In this document: piece by piece, positions 43,657 through 52,572 of the stretch
Layout: each line of letters starts with the position of its first letter
Numbering within the stretch: the first letter of the stretch is position 1
From: Cytophagales bacterium WSM2-2
GTDB lineage: Bacteria > Bacteroidota > Bacteroidia > Cytophagales > Cyclobacteriaceae
Assembly: GCA_015472025.1 (NCBI GenBank)
Contig: BNHL01000001.1
Span: 4,700,001 to 4,764,000 of the forward strand
Length of the DNA: 64,000 bases
Direction: 5' to 3'
Notes under the pieces: generated by a model
Told to the model about the DNA's origin: nothing
What the model saw: only the letters and a program-made list of their open reading frames with translations
Databases searched by the model: none
Program-made: the position numbers and the translations under genes

Positions 43657-46600
43657 TTAATAAGATAATATTTTGCGATACAGTACTCCTGATTCTGTCT
43701 CAATTTTCAGAATCAAAAGCCCGGTGTGCCGGTTGTAGGCGATATGCAGATCTGAATCGATTGCAGAATAAGTAACAGGAACTGATTGTCCTGTAACATC
43801 AGCAAGGGATACATTCAGTACAGGACTACTAAGCCCGCTTACGTTTATAATTCCGGAAGCAGGATTCGGATACAGGGTGATAGCGGCTAAAGTATTTTCG
43901 ATGGCAGTAACAGAGTTCCAGGTTGTCTTTAAGGTTTTAATCTCGTTGGGCCCCAACGCCCGATCATAAATTCTCACTTCATCGAGCGTGCCGAAGAGAC
44001 TGTAATTCTGTATCAATGCAGTTTGGCGGCCAAATGTAATATCATCTGATGCTATACTGATTAGGCCGTTGGTTGAGAGAAAGGAATCCAATTCACCATT
44101 GACATAAATCTCCATCGAGTAACCGGTGTAGGTCATTGTGAAATGATAAAATTGATTGACTTGTAAAGGAAAGGAGCTGTCGAGGTCAGTCACCGAGGAT
44201 GCTGTCTTTACAGTCCACCGGATTTTGTTGTTGGGTATTACCGAAATTTTCCAGCGTTGCTGATAGCTACCATGAGAGAGAATGTACGATTCTCCCGGTA
44301 CTGCATCCAATTTTAACCAAAACGAAAGTGTTACCTGGTTTTGAAAATTGAGGCTTCCATCATTGGGTACATCGATGATATCAGCTCCGTCCTTAAACTT
44401 GTATGCTTTGTTTGCCTCTCCCCTTTCATCGGAAGTCAACTGTACTCCGTTAGCGCTGGCATCATGTCCGTTTCCACTGTAGTCTTTAGCATCACCATCT
44501 AAGGGATAGTAAGCCACAGGAGAGCCCGCGAATTGAGTCATTTTTTTTACCAGCGCAAGTTGTTGCGATGTTGCTGAAAGTGAATCTGAGTTTTTAACAG
44601 TGCACGTAACGGGATACAATCCATCGCCTGCCGGAGTTTGCCACTTCAACACTGAATCCTTTTTTGAAATGATTGTCCCTGCGGGAATACTCCAACTATA
44701 TTTTAATGTTGCTTTATCAGCGGTACCGGGGTGACAGATAATAGTCGCGATGCTGCCCGCGTAGTATCGTGACGAATCCATTGTAATAATGGGCGACACA
44801 GGGATATGTGAGACAACCTGAAGTGACAAGCTATCGCTGGCAGTAGATGTTCCGTCAGAAACTTTTAGTTTCAGATTGTACAATCCTTTTATTGAAGGAG
44901 CAGTCCAGATGTATGAGCTGTCGGGCGAGCTTTGCGACAGCAATCCGTTTACATACCAGCTATAAGTAACCGGGGCTGCATTATTTCTGACCGAACTATA
45001 CACTGTAATAGGTTTATTGAATTCAACTAACGAGTCTTTTGATGCGAGTGACTGGATGAGGAGTTTGCCGTTGAAATTATAACCGTAATTGTAATCGATA
45101 ATTTTATTTCCGAGGGTCAATTTTCCATTCACTGCTGTCGGTGAAGCACCTTGTGGAAGGTAGTCCAACAGCATGGCCTGGTTGGCCGGAATGGTGATCG
45201 ACACGCTTCCAGTTGCACCTGTCTTGATTGTCGTTTCGGAGATCGCATCATAGATGTCGTAAGTAGCAGCACCCAGCGGAAGTGTGACCTGCTGACTGGA
45301 AGAGTATGGGTTGTACGTGATATAGGATGGAAAAGAGTTCTGACCGAAGAAATCGGTTTTGTTTACATCAAGCAGGAGAATGCCATCGATATTGGTTGTT
45401 GTGATCAGTGCGCCTAAATAGCCTACGTGTGATGATCCGTACAAACCTAAATTCGTCTGCCCCCCTCCTGTTCGTATAGCATCACCTGTAGCATACAGGC
45501 TTGAGTCATTTAAACCGGTTTGTTTCAGACCTTCATAGGCAATTACGGAATTCGGATCGTGAAGCGAGCTCCACAGATAGCTGTCCTGGTGAGAAGAAGG
45601 AAGATACTTGGAGTAAAAGAGCCGGCTTGCATTAGCGAGATTTAAAACCCATTTCGCAACAGTGCGGGCAAAGCGTTTGTCGTACTTTACCATTGGCACC
45701 AGCGCTGCGGCCTGTTGAAATCCGTTCATGGCGAAAGCATAACCTGTTGAAGGGTTGTCGATCTCTCCTACCAAACCGGAAACAGTATTGAGACCTGTTA
45801 CTGAGTTTCCCCACGTACCAACTACTGTTCCCCAGTTTCGCACCGCACTCTGGTCAAAACTCCAGTTAATCATTTTTTTAATGTCATAATGAGTCCCCAG
45901 CTCGGCATTCATTTTAGCAGCTATGAATGTTCCGTAAGGCAACTCTATTTCATATGCCGGATTAAAATTCAATCCTGACAAAAAACCGGCTGTCATTTCC
46001 GCGCCTTGCAAATATTTTTTATCTCCTGTTTTAGTGTATGCATGGTAAAGGAGCCAGGCGATAGTACCTGCGGCTTCAGGCTCATGCACACCGGAACTAT
46101 TGGGAGTCATCGTGGCCAGGTTAAAAGCACGATAATTCATCATCGGTAATTTCCATGGTGTGGCAGATCCTCCCATGGCATTTACAGCAGCTAACCACCG
46201 GTCGGCAACGGATATGAACTGAGTATTAAAGTCTGGTGTGCTTGGGTAAAGTGAATATAGTTGGTAGAAAAAAACATTGGGCATCAGGTCATACCACCAG
46301 TCGTTGCCACTGGTAGCTGAATAGCCATTGAGGTAAACATTCTGACCATTGGCCTTGTTATAGAAATCTTTGACTTTGAACACCCAGTTATTTCCAAACT
46401 GGTTTGTTTTATCAACGCCAACAAGCGATGCACCTACTACAGCCGGAATGATATTGATAGCCTCTGCCTGGTTACCGCTGCCTTTGACGCCAACATATGA
46501 ATCGAGTAAAACGGGTTGAAGTGATGGATAGTTGATACTGTTGGATTTCAAGTGCATCACTGGCAGGTATTGGCCGGTTGCATTGAGATTAAAAATAAAT

Positions 46601-46764
46601 GAATCGTACTTGACAGCTACATTTTTCCAATCCCGCATCTGATAAGGAGACGGCATGTTGGGCATGAGTGCCACACGATCGATATCGATTTGTCCCGACT
46701 GCCCGGTAGCTAAATACGGAGCAACAAATAAGTGAATAAATAGATAAGCAGCTGTTAATCTCAT
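43657..46764 (-). CDS. T9SS-exported putative carbohydrate-active enzyme with Ig-like and LamG domains
   Basis: 1035 residues. A signal peptide is followed by a 500-residue domain (about 26-530) paralogous to the lipoprotein at 52573. Shared motifs are MPSPYQMRDW, VGVDKTNQFGNN, GNDWWYDLMPNVFFYQL, EPEAAGTIAWLLYHAY, AKMNAELGTHYD and RLFYSKYLP. Its helical, Trp/Tyr-rich character suggests an (alpha/alpha) toroid. Ig/PKD-like domains (about 545-740), a LamG/concanavalin-like domain (about 755-940; YYPLDGDAKDYSGNGHDA, DEVRIYDRALG) and a T9SS sorting domain (about 960-1035; ITLYPNPASG) follow. I do not recognise a CAZy family for the main domain. It probably acts on the glycan at the cell surface. 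Confidence 0.82.
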   Translation of the reverse strand: MRLTAAYLFIHLFVAPYLATGQSGQIDIDRVALMPNMPSPYQMRDWKNVAVKYDSFIFNLNATGQYLPVMHLKSNSINYPSLQPVLLDSYVGVKGSGNQAEAINIIPAVVGASLVGVDKTNQFGNNWVFKVKDFYNKANGQNVYLNGYSATSGNDWWYDLMPNVFFYQLYSLYPSTPDFNTQFISVADRWLAAVNAMGGSATPWKLPMMNYRAFNLATMTPNSSGVHEPEAAGTIAWLLYHAYTKTGDKKYLQGAEMTAGFLSGLNFNPAYEIELPYGTFIAAKMNAELGTHYDIKKMINWSFDQSAVRNWGTVVGTWGNSVTGLNTVSGLVGEIDNPSTGYAFAMNGFQQAAALVPMVKYDKRFARTVAKWVLNLANASRLFYSKYLPSSHQDSYLWSSLHDPNSVIAYEGLKQTGLNDSSLYATGDAIRTGGGQTNLGLYGSSHVGYLGALITTTNIDGILLLDVNKTDFFGQNSFPSYITYNPYSSSQQVTLPLGAATYDIYDAISETTIKTGATGSVSITIPANQAMLLDYLPQGASPTAVNGKLTLGNKIIDYNYGYNFNGKLLIQSLASKDSLVEFNKPITVYSSVRNNAAPVTYSWYVNGLLSQSSPDSSYIWTAPSIKGLYNLKLKVSDGTSTASDSLSLQVVSHIPVSPIITMDSSRYYAGSIATIICHPGTADKATLKYSWSIPAGTIISKKDSVLKWQTPAGDGLYPVTCTVKNSDSLSATSQQLALVKKMTQFAGSPVAYYPLDGDAKDYSGNGHDASANGVQLTSDERGEANKAYKFKDGADIIDVPNDGSLNFQNQVTLSFWLKLDAVPGESYILSHGSYQQRWKISVIPNNKIRWTVKTASSVTDLDSSFPLQVNQFYHFTMTYTGYSMEIYVNGELDSFLSTNGLISIASDDITFGRQTALIQNYSLFGTLDEVRIYDRALGPNEIKTLKTTWNSVTAIENTLAAITLYPNPASGIINVSGLSSPVLNVSLADVTGQSVPVTYSAIDSDLHIAYNRHTGLLILKIETESGVLYRKILSY

Positions 46765-46793
46765 TTAGGAGAGGAAATAAATCAGAGGAAATA

Positions 46794-46823
46794 AAACTGG
46801 TGAAGTTCTCACTCCACCAGTTT
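46794..46823 (-). terminator. Stem-loop within the utilization operon
   Basis: Perfect 9-bp arms AAACTGGTG (46794-46802) and CACCAGTTT (46815-46823) with a 12-nt loop. Read on the minus strand the stem runs into TTATTTCC. It lies in the 81-bp gap after the LamG lipoprotein gene. It may be a partial terminator that lowers expression of the two last genes, or an RNA-stability element. Confidence 0.6.
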
Positions 46824-46845
46824 ACCCACACCTCAAACCAAACCG

Positions 46846-47925
46846 TTATTTTTCGCGATTATAAATCGATGTTATCTGGCTGTCAGTCAAAGCCGTGTTA
46901 TAAATACGAACTTCATCAATTGCTCCAATGAAGTGTCCACCCCATGCCAACGGAATAACATGATAAAGCGGATCGCCTACCACATCAAACTTGGTACCGT
47001 TAGGGTCAGAAGAATATTTATCAGCCGGAAAGTCAGCGCCAATAACCAGGTTATATGGCTTAGCTGAAATAGATGCAGCCGTGCCGGTTACATCGGTCCA
47101 TGTCTTCACGTTAATTCCATTAATATAAAATGTCTGAGTGCCGTTAACATAAGTTACTGCAAGGTGTACCCATTGCTTGTTATCAGGAACACCTACGGCA
47201 GCATCACGATCATATGTACCTGTTGATGTAGAGACAGTAGCAAAAGGCCTGTTGCCATCCTGAAGCTGGAACTTGTAACCCAGCCATGACTGCAAGCCAA
47301 TGAAACGGTTATTGGCATTAACAGTATCCACTCTTACCCATGCTGCAATTGATAATGTAGCTGGATTGAGTTTTGTATTATAAGGAACTTCAACACTGGC
47401 ACCTCTATTAAATTGCAGTGCTTTGCCTGCGTTGCCTTTGCGGTCAGAAGTCCACACCGGAGATCTAGCACCCCATTTAGTCGGGCCAGCTTTAAGCGTT
47501 CCGTTCATTGCATTTGTTGATGCATCATTTGCGGTCGTTCCCGTTCCTTCATCAAAACCCCAGTGAGCTACCAATGCAGTTACTGCTACCGGTACAACTT
47601 TGCCTGCCCGATAGGTAGCAATAGCAGCTGCCAGAGAAGCGATGGTGCTGTTTACCGTAGCCTGATTTGCCGTAGTACTTGAAGCAACCGCTTGCGATTG
47701 GCCAATAGCAATAGCCAATGCAACTTGTGAACCTACTGCATACTGTCCATCCTGTATGCCTTCTGATGTAGAACTGATCAAATTTGAAGCTATTGTAATG
47801 GAATCATTCAAAACAGTTTTAACAACTGCTGGCGTTGCATCACTCTTCGTGCACGAATTGAGCGCCCATGCCATCAGCACGACCGTCAATACACCCAGAA
47901 ATACCTGTACTTTTTTTGTTTTCAT
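46846..47925 (-). CDS. LamG-domain surface lipoprotein (SusE/F-position protein)
   Basis: 359 residues. A signal peptide ends in ALNSC (lipidation Cys about 25), followed by a helical FIVAR-like stretch (about 35-110). A LamG/concanavalin-A-like domain fills the rest (about 117-355; VAHWGFDEGTGTTANDAS, WVRVDTVNANNRFIG, DEVRIYNTALTDSQI). It lies directly after SusD, where SusE/SusF-type glycan-binding lipoproteins normally sit, so it is probably a surface glycan-binding protein (inference). Confidence 0.85.
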   Translation of the reverse strand: MKTKKVQVFLGVLTVVLMAWALNSCTKSDATPAVVKTVLNDSITIASNLISSTSEGIQDGQYAVGSQVALAIAIGQSQAVASSTTANQATVNSTIASLAAAIATYRAGKVVPVAVTALVAHWGFDEGTGTTANDASTNAMNGTLKAGPTKWGARSPVWTSDRKGNAGKALQFNRGASVEVPYNTKLNPATLSIAAWVRVDTVNANNRFIGLQSWLGYKFQLQDGNRPFATVSTSTGTYDRDAAVGVPDNKQWVHLAVTYVNGTQTFYINGINVKTWTDVTGTAASISAKPYNLVIGADFPADKYSSDPNGTKFDVVGDPLYHVIPLAWGGHFIGAIDEVRIYNTALTDSQITSIYNREK

Positions 47926-47978
47926 AATTGATTTGATTTATTATTTAGTTTAATTGTTTGGAAAAGAATTGATATACA

Positions 47979-49460
47979 TTAGTTCGTTATTGCCTTATTC
48001 GTATCGAGTTCGGATTGCGGAATGAGGAAGTATCTTTTGGAATAGGAAAAACCTGTTGATCCCAATGCTGCTTCAGCGGCCTGCTGCCCGTAGCGCATCA
48101 AGTCGAAGTAGCGGTGAAATTCAAAGCCGAGTTCTACTCTCCTCTCATGCTGGATGGCTGTCCGTAACGAAAGCTGGTCACTGTAAACAACATCTGGTAG
48201 AAGATTGGCAGGAACTGCCCCTACCCCGGGAAGACCCTGATCATATAAATAACTTTCACGCGCTCTCTTGCGTACGACATTAAGTGGCACTACCGCTTCC
48301 GCACCACGACTCAGCTCATTCAATGCTTCAGCTTTCATAAGCAAAACATCGCTGTAGCGCATGTACACATAATTCAAACCGGAGTTGCCAATGATCGGGG
48401 CATCGTATTTTGACTGGCTGTGCTTGCGATTCAGATAACCGGTAGAAGACCAGGTGGGATCAAAGGCTTCTCCGTTCACCCATTTGTTACCCACACGACC
48501 TACCGTATAGTCCAGGCGCGGGTCAACAACGCCACCGGATGTAATCTCAAATTCGTTGACGAAATTCTGGACGGGTGCATTGAAGTAATATCCGTTGTAA
48601 GCAGCAGGAGAAAAATACTGATTCAGAAAACTTCCTAACGTTGGATTTTGCTCACCCAGGTGCTGTATCTCAAAAACCGATTCGGTGTTGTTTTGAGTAG
48701 AATCGAGGAAATTGTTTTTGTATACGGGCACAAGGCTGTAGGATGCAGATGCATTTAAGGAGTCAATAGCAGTAAGTGCTTCGCTCCAGTGTTGCTGATA
48801 AAGACGGGCCTTTGCCAGAAGGCCGAAAGCCGCCCCCTTCGTTGCCCTGCCTATATCTGAAGTGGAGTAAACCTTTGGCAATGCTTTTGCGGCATCTGTC
48901 AGGTCCGTTTCGATCTGATGATAGACATCCGCTATGGGTGATTTCGGAACATTGATTAATGATTCATTCAAAGGAGGCAACAACTTCAGCGGAATATCTC
49001 CATAGATGTTGACGAGGTTAAAGTAGAAGTACGCTCGTAAGAATTTGGCTTCGCCCAGGATCCTGTTCTTGAGCGTAACATCCATACTGATGGCAGGCAC
49101 ATAATACAACAGGTAGTTGGCGCGTGATATCCCTTCGTAATAATATTGCCACACATTCGCCAGCACCGTGTTCGTCCTTACATAGTTGAACTGGTCGATG
49201 TTTTGAATGTCACTTTGATCTCCGGAAAGGCCGCCCTTCACAGCATCATCCGAAGCGACATCACCGAACACCCACAGTTGATTCATGGTGTTCACAAACG
49301 CAGTAGCATTGTAAACTCCGTTAATGGCTACCAGTGCATCGCTTTGCGACTTATAAAATGTGGCGCTTGAGAATGTGCCTTGTAAATCTTCCTTAAGGAA
49401 GTCATGGCAACTACCTAATGTGAGTACGGAGAGTATTGCGAGTATTTTGCTTGTCTTCAT
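47979..49460 (-). CDS. susD: SusD/RagB family nutrient-binding lipoprotein
   Basis: 493 residues. The signal peptide ends LGSCHDFL (lipidation Cys about 18). SusD motifs are SQSDALVAINGVYNATAFV, NRILGEAKFLRAYFYFNLV, YMRYSDVLLMKAEALNEL and the C-terminal ERRVELGFEFHRYFDLMRYG. Four TPR-like helical pairs are typical of the family. It caps the SusC channel encoded 10 bp upstream and helps to bind the oligosaccharide. Confidence 0.96.
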   Translation of the reverse strand: MKTSKILAILSVLTLGSCHDFLKEDLQGTFSSATFYKSQSDALVAINGVYNATAFVNTMNQLWVFGDVASDDAVKGGLSGDQSDIQNIDQFNYVRTNTVLANVWQYYYEGISRANYLLYYVPAISMDVTLKNRILGEAKFLRAYFYFNLVNIYGDIPLKLLPPLNESLINVPKSPIADVYHQIETDLTDAAKALPKVYSTSDIGRATKGAAFGLLAKARLYQQHWSEALTAIDSLNASASYSLVPVYKNNFLDSTQNNTESVFEIQHLGEQNPTLGSFLNQYFSPAAYNGYYFNAPVQNFVNEFEITSGGVVDPRLDYTVGRVGNKWVNGEAFDPTWSSTGYLNRKHSQSKYDAPIIGNSGLNYVYMRYSDVLLMKAEALNELSRGAEAVVPLNVVRKRARESYLYDQGLPGVGAVPANLLPDVVYSDQLSLRTAIQHERRVELGFEFHRYFDLMRYGQQAAEAALGSTGFSYSKRYFLIPQSELDTNKAITN

Positions 49461-49470
49461 AGTTGTCTCG

Positions 49471-52400
49471 TTAAAAACTAATGTTTACCCCAACGTTGTA
49501 GGATTTGGCAGCAGGATATGTGCCCCAATCAATACCGTTGGCTTTGTCTCCATCTTTAACAGAATTATTGCTTACTGACATCTCCGGGTCCATTCCGGAA
49601 TACTTTGTGAATGTGAAGAGATTGGTCCCTGAGAAATAAATGCGAACACTTGAAAGTCTGTATCTATCTGTAATCACTTTCGGAACAGAATATCCGATTT
49701 GGATATTTTTCAACCGGGTATAAGAACCGTCTTCGAGAAAGCGTGTCGATATCTGAGTATTGTTTCCGGAAGCGTTCCATGATGCCCGCGGATATTGGTT
49801 TGTAGAACCTTCGCCTGTCCAGTGATTTTGAAAATAGCGTTCTGTTACGTTGAAAGGCCTGTAGAAACCTTCAATGTCCCTGTTCAGTACCGACAAAATC
49901 TTTTGGCCATAGGCACCTTGAAAGAACACAGAGAGATCAAATCGTTTATAGTTCACCGTCAGGTTAAGTCCTGCGGTTACTTTCGGTATTGCACTGCCTA
50001 CATAAGCCCTGTCACCACCATCGATGGTACCGCTTCCGTCCTGGTCTTTGAATTTCACATCCCCTGGTTGAATTCGTGAAGGCCCTACACTCGGTCCCTG
50101 CACTGCGTGAGTGAAGATGTCTGTGGCGTTCTGAAATATTCCTTCCATCTCATACATGTAGAATGCGCCAACGGGATGTCCCTTTGCGGTTTGCGTAACA
50201 TACTGTGCGCCATATTGCCCGCCTGCAATCGGAGAGTTGACAGCCAACACTTCATTATGGATTAAAGCAGCATTAGGACTGATGGAATAGTTGAAGTCCC
50301 CAACTTTGCCAGTATAGTTGAGTGAAAGTTCGAGGCCGCGATTTAGTATTTTACCATTGTTGACAATCGGCGGTGAGGCCATCCCTGCAGATGTTGCGAT
50401 AGGTTGGTTGTTCAATAGATCTGAAGTGATCTTGTTGAAATAGTCCAGCGACACAGAGAGTTTGCCATTTCCTGTTACCAGGTCTACGCCATAATTGAAC
50501 TGGCTGCTTGATTCCCACTTCACGTTGGCATTGCCTAATTGAGAAACTGCATAACCTACGTTCCTGGCATTCCCGAAAGGGTAATTGTAGTTTACTCCAT
50601 AGGCATCAGAGAAGGCGTAGTTGGGGATTTCCTGGTTACCGATAACTCCGTATCCGGCTCTGACCATTAACTTATCGATCCAGGTATTGTTTACGAGGAA
50701 AGATTCTTTATCTATTCTCCACCCGAGCGACCCGGCATAGAATGTTCCGTAACGATTGGCCGGCCCAAATCGCGATGAACCGTCTCTCCGGATAGTAGCG
50801 GACGCCAGATACTTTTCATTGTAATCGTAACTGGCTTTTCCGAAATACGACAAGAGCGCATTTCTGGATCTTGTTTCGGAGTTGGTCTTTAAACCAAGTC
50901 CATTGCCTAAATAAACCAGTGTTGAGGTCTGATTCGCAAATTGCGTGTCGGTACCGGTAACCTCGTAGAGTTCGGTTTGTATTGCTTCAGTTCCGGCCAG
51001 GATGGTCAATCCATGTTGGCCGAAAGATTTAGTGTAAGTGGCAAAGTTGCTGAATGTCAACGTGTGATTACGATCGTCTATAACCGTGAGACGGTTGGGG
51101 CTGTTGATCCTCGGTATACCTCCGGATGGTGTTCCCCAGTTTCTGTCAAAGCGCCTTTGATTCTGACTCGTGAAATCAATTCCGAAGTTGGATGTAATGG
51201 TCAACCCTTCGATCGGTTTAAGCACCACGTAAAATTTTCCAAACAGACGATCCGTTATTCTCTTGTTCTGGTTGTATGCCAGCATCCCTACGGGATTGTA
51301 GCCGTCTCCAAAAAAATTGAAGAGCGTTGGTTTGTCTACGAAGCCTCCGGCAGAGTCATAGATAGGTACGGCCGGAGATCTGAAGTAAGCATAACGGATC
51401 ACACTTCCTCCATTGCCTCCAGCGCCATCGCCCGAACTTCCCACGAGATCCGTAGAAGCATCAGACGCATTAAGGTTAATCCCAGCCTTCAACCATTTCT
51501 TCACTTCCGATTCTATATTCATTCGGCCAGTGAAGCGTGTATAATCGCTCGACTTAATTGTTCCTTCCTGCTTGTAATAACTTCCGGATAAGAAATACCT
51601 TGTCTTCCCCTCACCTCCAGAAATTGTCAGACTGTGTGTCTGAAGAACAGCGTTAGGCCTGAAAATGGCTCCCACCTGATCTACATTAGGTAATGTTGAT
51701 GCAAGTTGAGGTGAGATTAAAGGACGCTGAAGGATCGCTGGAAAATCAGGGTTATCATTATTTGCTGCTTCATTGTAAATGGAAACATACTGACTGGTGC
51801 TTGCCATGGGCACAAGCCGGGTTGGTGATTGCACTCCTACCTGGCTGCTATATGAAATCATGGGTTTATTGCTCGTGCCCATCTTCGTTGAGATCAGTAT
51901 AACTCCGTTTGCCGCGCGGGCTCCGTAAAGGGCAGCAGCACTGGCATCTTTGAGAACGGTGAGCGATTGGATATCCTGGGGAGCAACAAAAGTAGCATCG
52001 AGGGTAGGTATGCCATCGATGATATATAAAGGCTGGTTGTTACTATTGAGAGAACCGACTCCGCGGATACGCACAATCACACCTTCGCCAGGTGCACCTG
52101 TGTTTTGGGTAACCGCTACACCCGGTATTCTACCCTGAAGTGCCTGATCAATTCCTGAAACAGGTATCTTCGTAAGCAACTCGGGAGCAATCGTGTTGAC
52201 TGCGCCTAATATCTTTTTCCGCTCTTCTGATTGGTAACCCGTAACGACTACTTCTTCGAGAGTTTTTGCATCTTCTATAAGCGTTACTTCAAACGTGGCC
52301 TGGTTATTAACCGGTACTTCTTTTGGAGCGTACCCGATATAGGTGAAAACAAGAACTCCGTCACCGGCATTATTCACCTGCAGTATAAATTTTCCATCCA

Positions 52401-52566
52401 TGTCAGTAACTGTTCCTACTCCACTGTTCTTCAAGAGTACGTTGACGCCAATAAGAGTCTCACCTGTTTGTGATTTAACCGTACCCGACAACGTTGATTG
52501 AGCAAACGCCTGTGTTGTCACTGCAACCACTACCAGGAAAAAATAACGTTGTATAACTTTTATCAT
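49471..52566 (-). CDS. susC: SusC/RagA family TonB-linked outer-membrane transporter
   Basis: 1031 residues. A signal peptide (about 1-22) is followed by a carboxypeptidase-regulatory-like domain (about 25-100; LSGTVKSQTGETLIGVNV), the TonB-box/plug region (EEVVVTGYQ, about 105; SGIDQALQGRIPGVAV; LYIIDGIP; ALYGARAANGVILIST) and a long beta-barrel ending in YNVGVNISF. There is no STN domain, so no anti-sigma partner is expected, in line with control by the hybrid sensor at 56854. It starts 6 bp after the preceding lipoprotein gene. Confidence 0.96.
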   Translation of the reverse strand: MIKVIQRYFFLVVVAVTTQAFAQSTLSGTVKSQTGETLIGVNVLLKNSGVGTVTDMDGKFILQVNNAGDGVLVFTYIGYAPKEVPVNNQATFEVTLIEDAKTLEEVVVTGYQSEERKKILGAVNTIAPELLTKIPVSGIDQALQGRIPGVAVTQNTGAPGEGVIVRIRGVGSLNSNNQPLYIIDGIPTLDATFVAPQDIQSLTVLKDASAAALYGARAANGVILISTKMGTSNKPMISYSSQVGVQSPTRLVPMASTSQYVSIYNEAANNDNPDFPAILQRPLISPQLASTLPNVDQVGAIFRPNAVLQTHSLTISGGEGKTRYFLSGSYYKQEGTIKSSDYTRFTGRMNIESEVKKWLKAGINLNASDASTDLVGSSGDGAGGNGGSVIRYAYFRSPAVPIYDSAGGFVDKPTLFNFFGDGYNPVGMLAYNQNKRITDRLFGKFYVVLKPIEGLTITSNFGIDFTSQNQRRFDRNWGTPSGGIPRINSPNRLTVIDDRNHTLTFSNFATYTKSFGQHGLTILAGTEAIQTELYEVTGTDTQFANQTSTLVYLGNGLGLKTNSETRSRNALLSYFGKASYDYNEKYLASATIRRDGSSRFGPANRYGTFYAGSLGWRIDKESFLVNNTWIDKLMVRAGYGVIGNQEIPNYAFSDAYGVNYNYPFGNARNVGYAVSQLGNANVKWESSSQFNYGVDLVTGNGKLSVSLDYFNKITSDLLNNQPIATSAGMASPPIVNNGKILNRGLELSLNYTGKVGDFNYSISPNAALIHNEVLAVNSPIAGGQYGAQYVTQTAKGHPVGAFYMYEMEGIFQNATDIFTHAVQGPSVGPSRIQPGDVKFKDQDGSGTIDGGDRAYVGSAIPKVTAGLNLTVNYKRFDLSVFFQGAYGQKILSVLNRDIEGFYRPFNVTERYFQNHWTGEGSTNQYPRASWNASGNNTQISTRFLEDGSYTRLKNIQIGYSVPKVITDRYRLSSVRIYFSGTNLFTFTKYSGMDPEMSVSNNSVKDGDKANGIDWGTYPAAKSYNVGVNISF

Positions 52567-52572
52567 AAGCTA

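Noticed and set aside
51894..52138. Short frames on both strands within the SusC plug region
   Set aside because: They overlap the well-supported susC frame and show no independent features.
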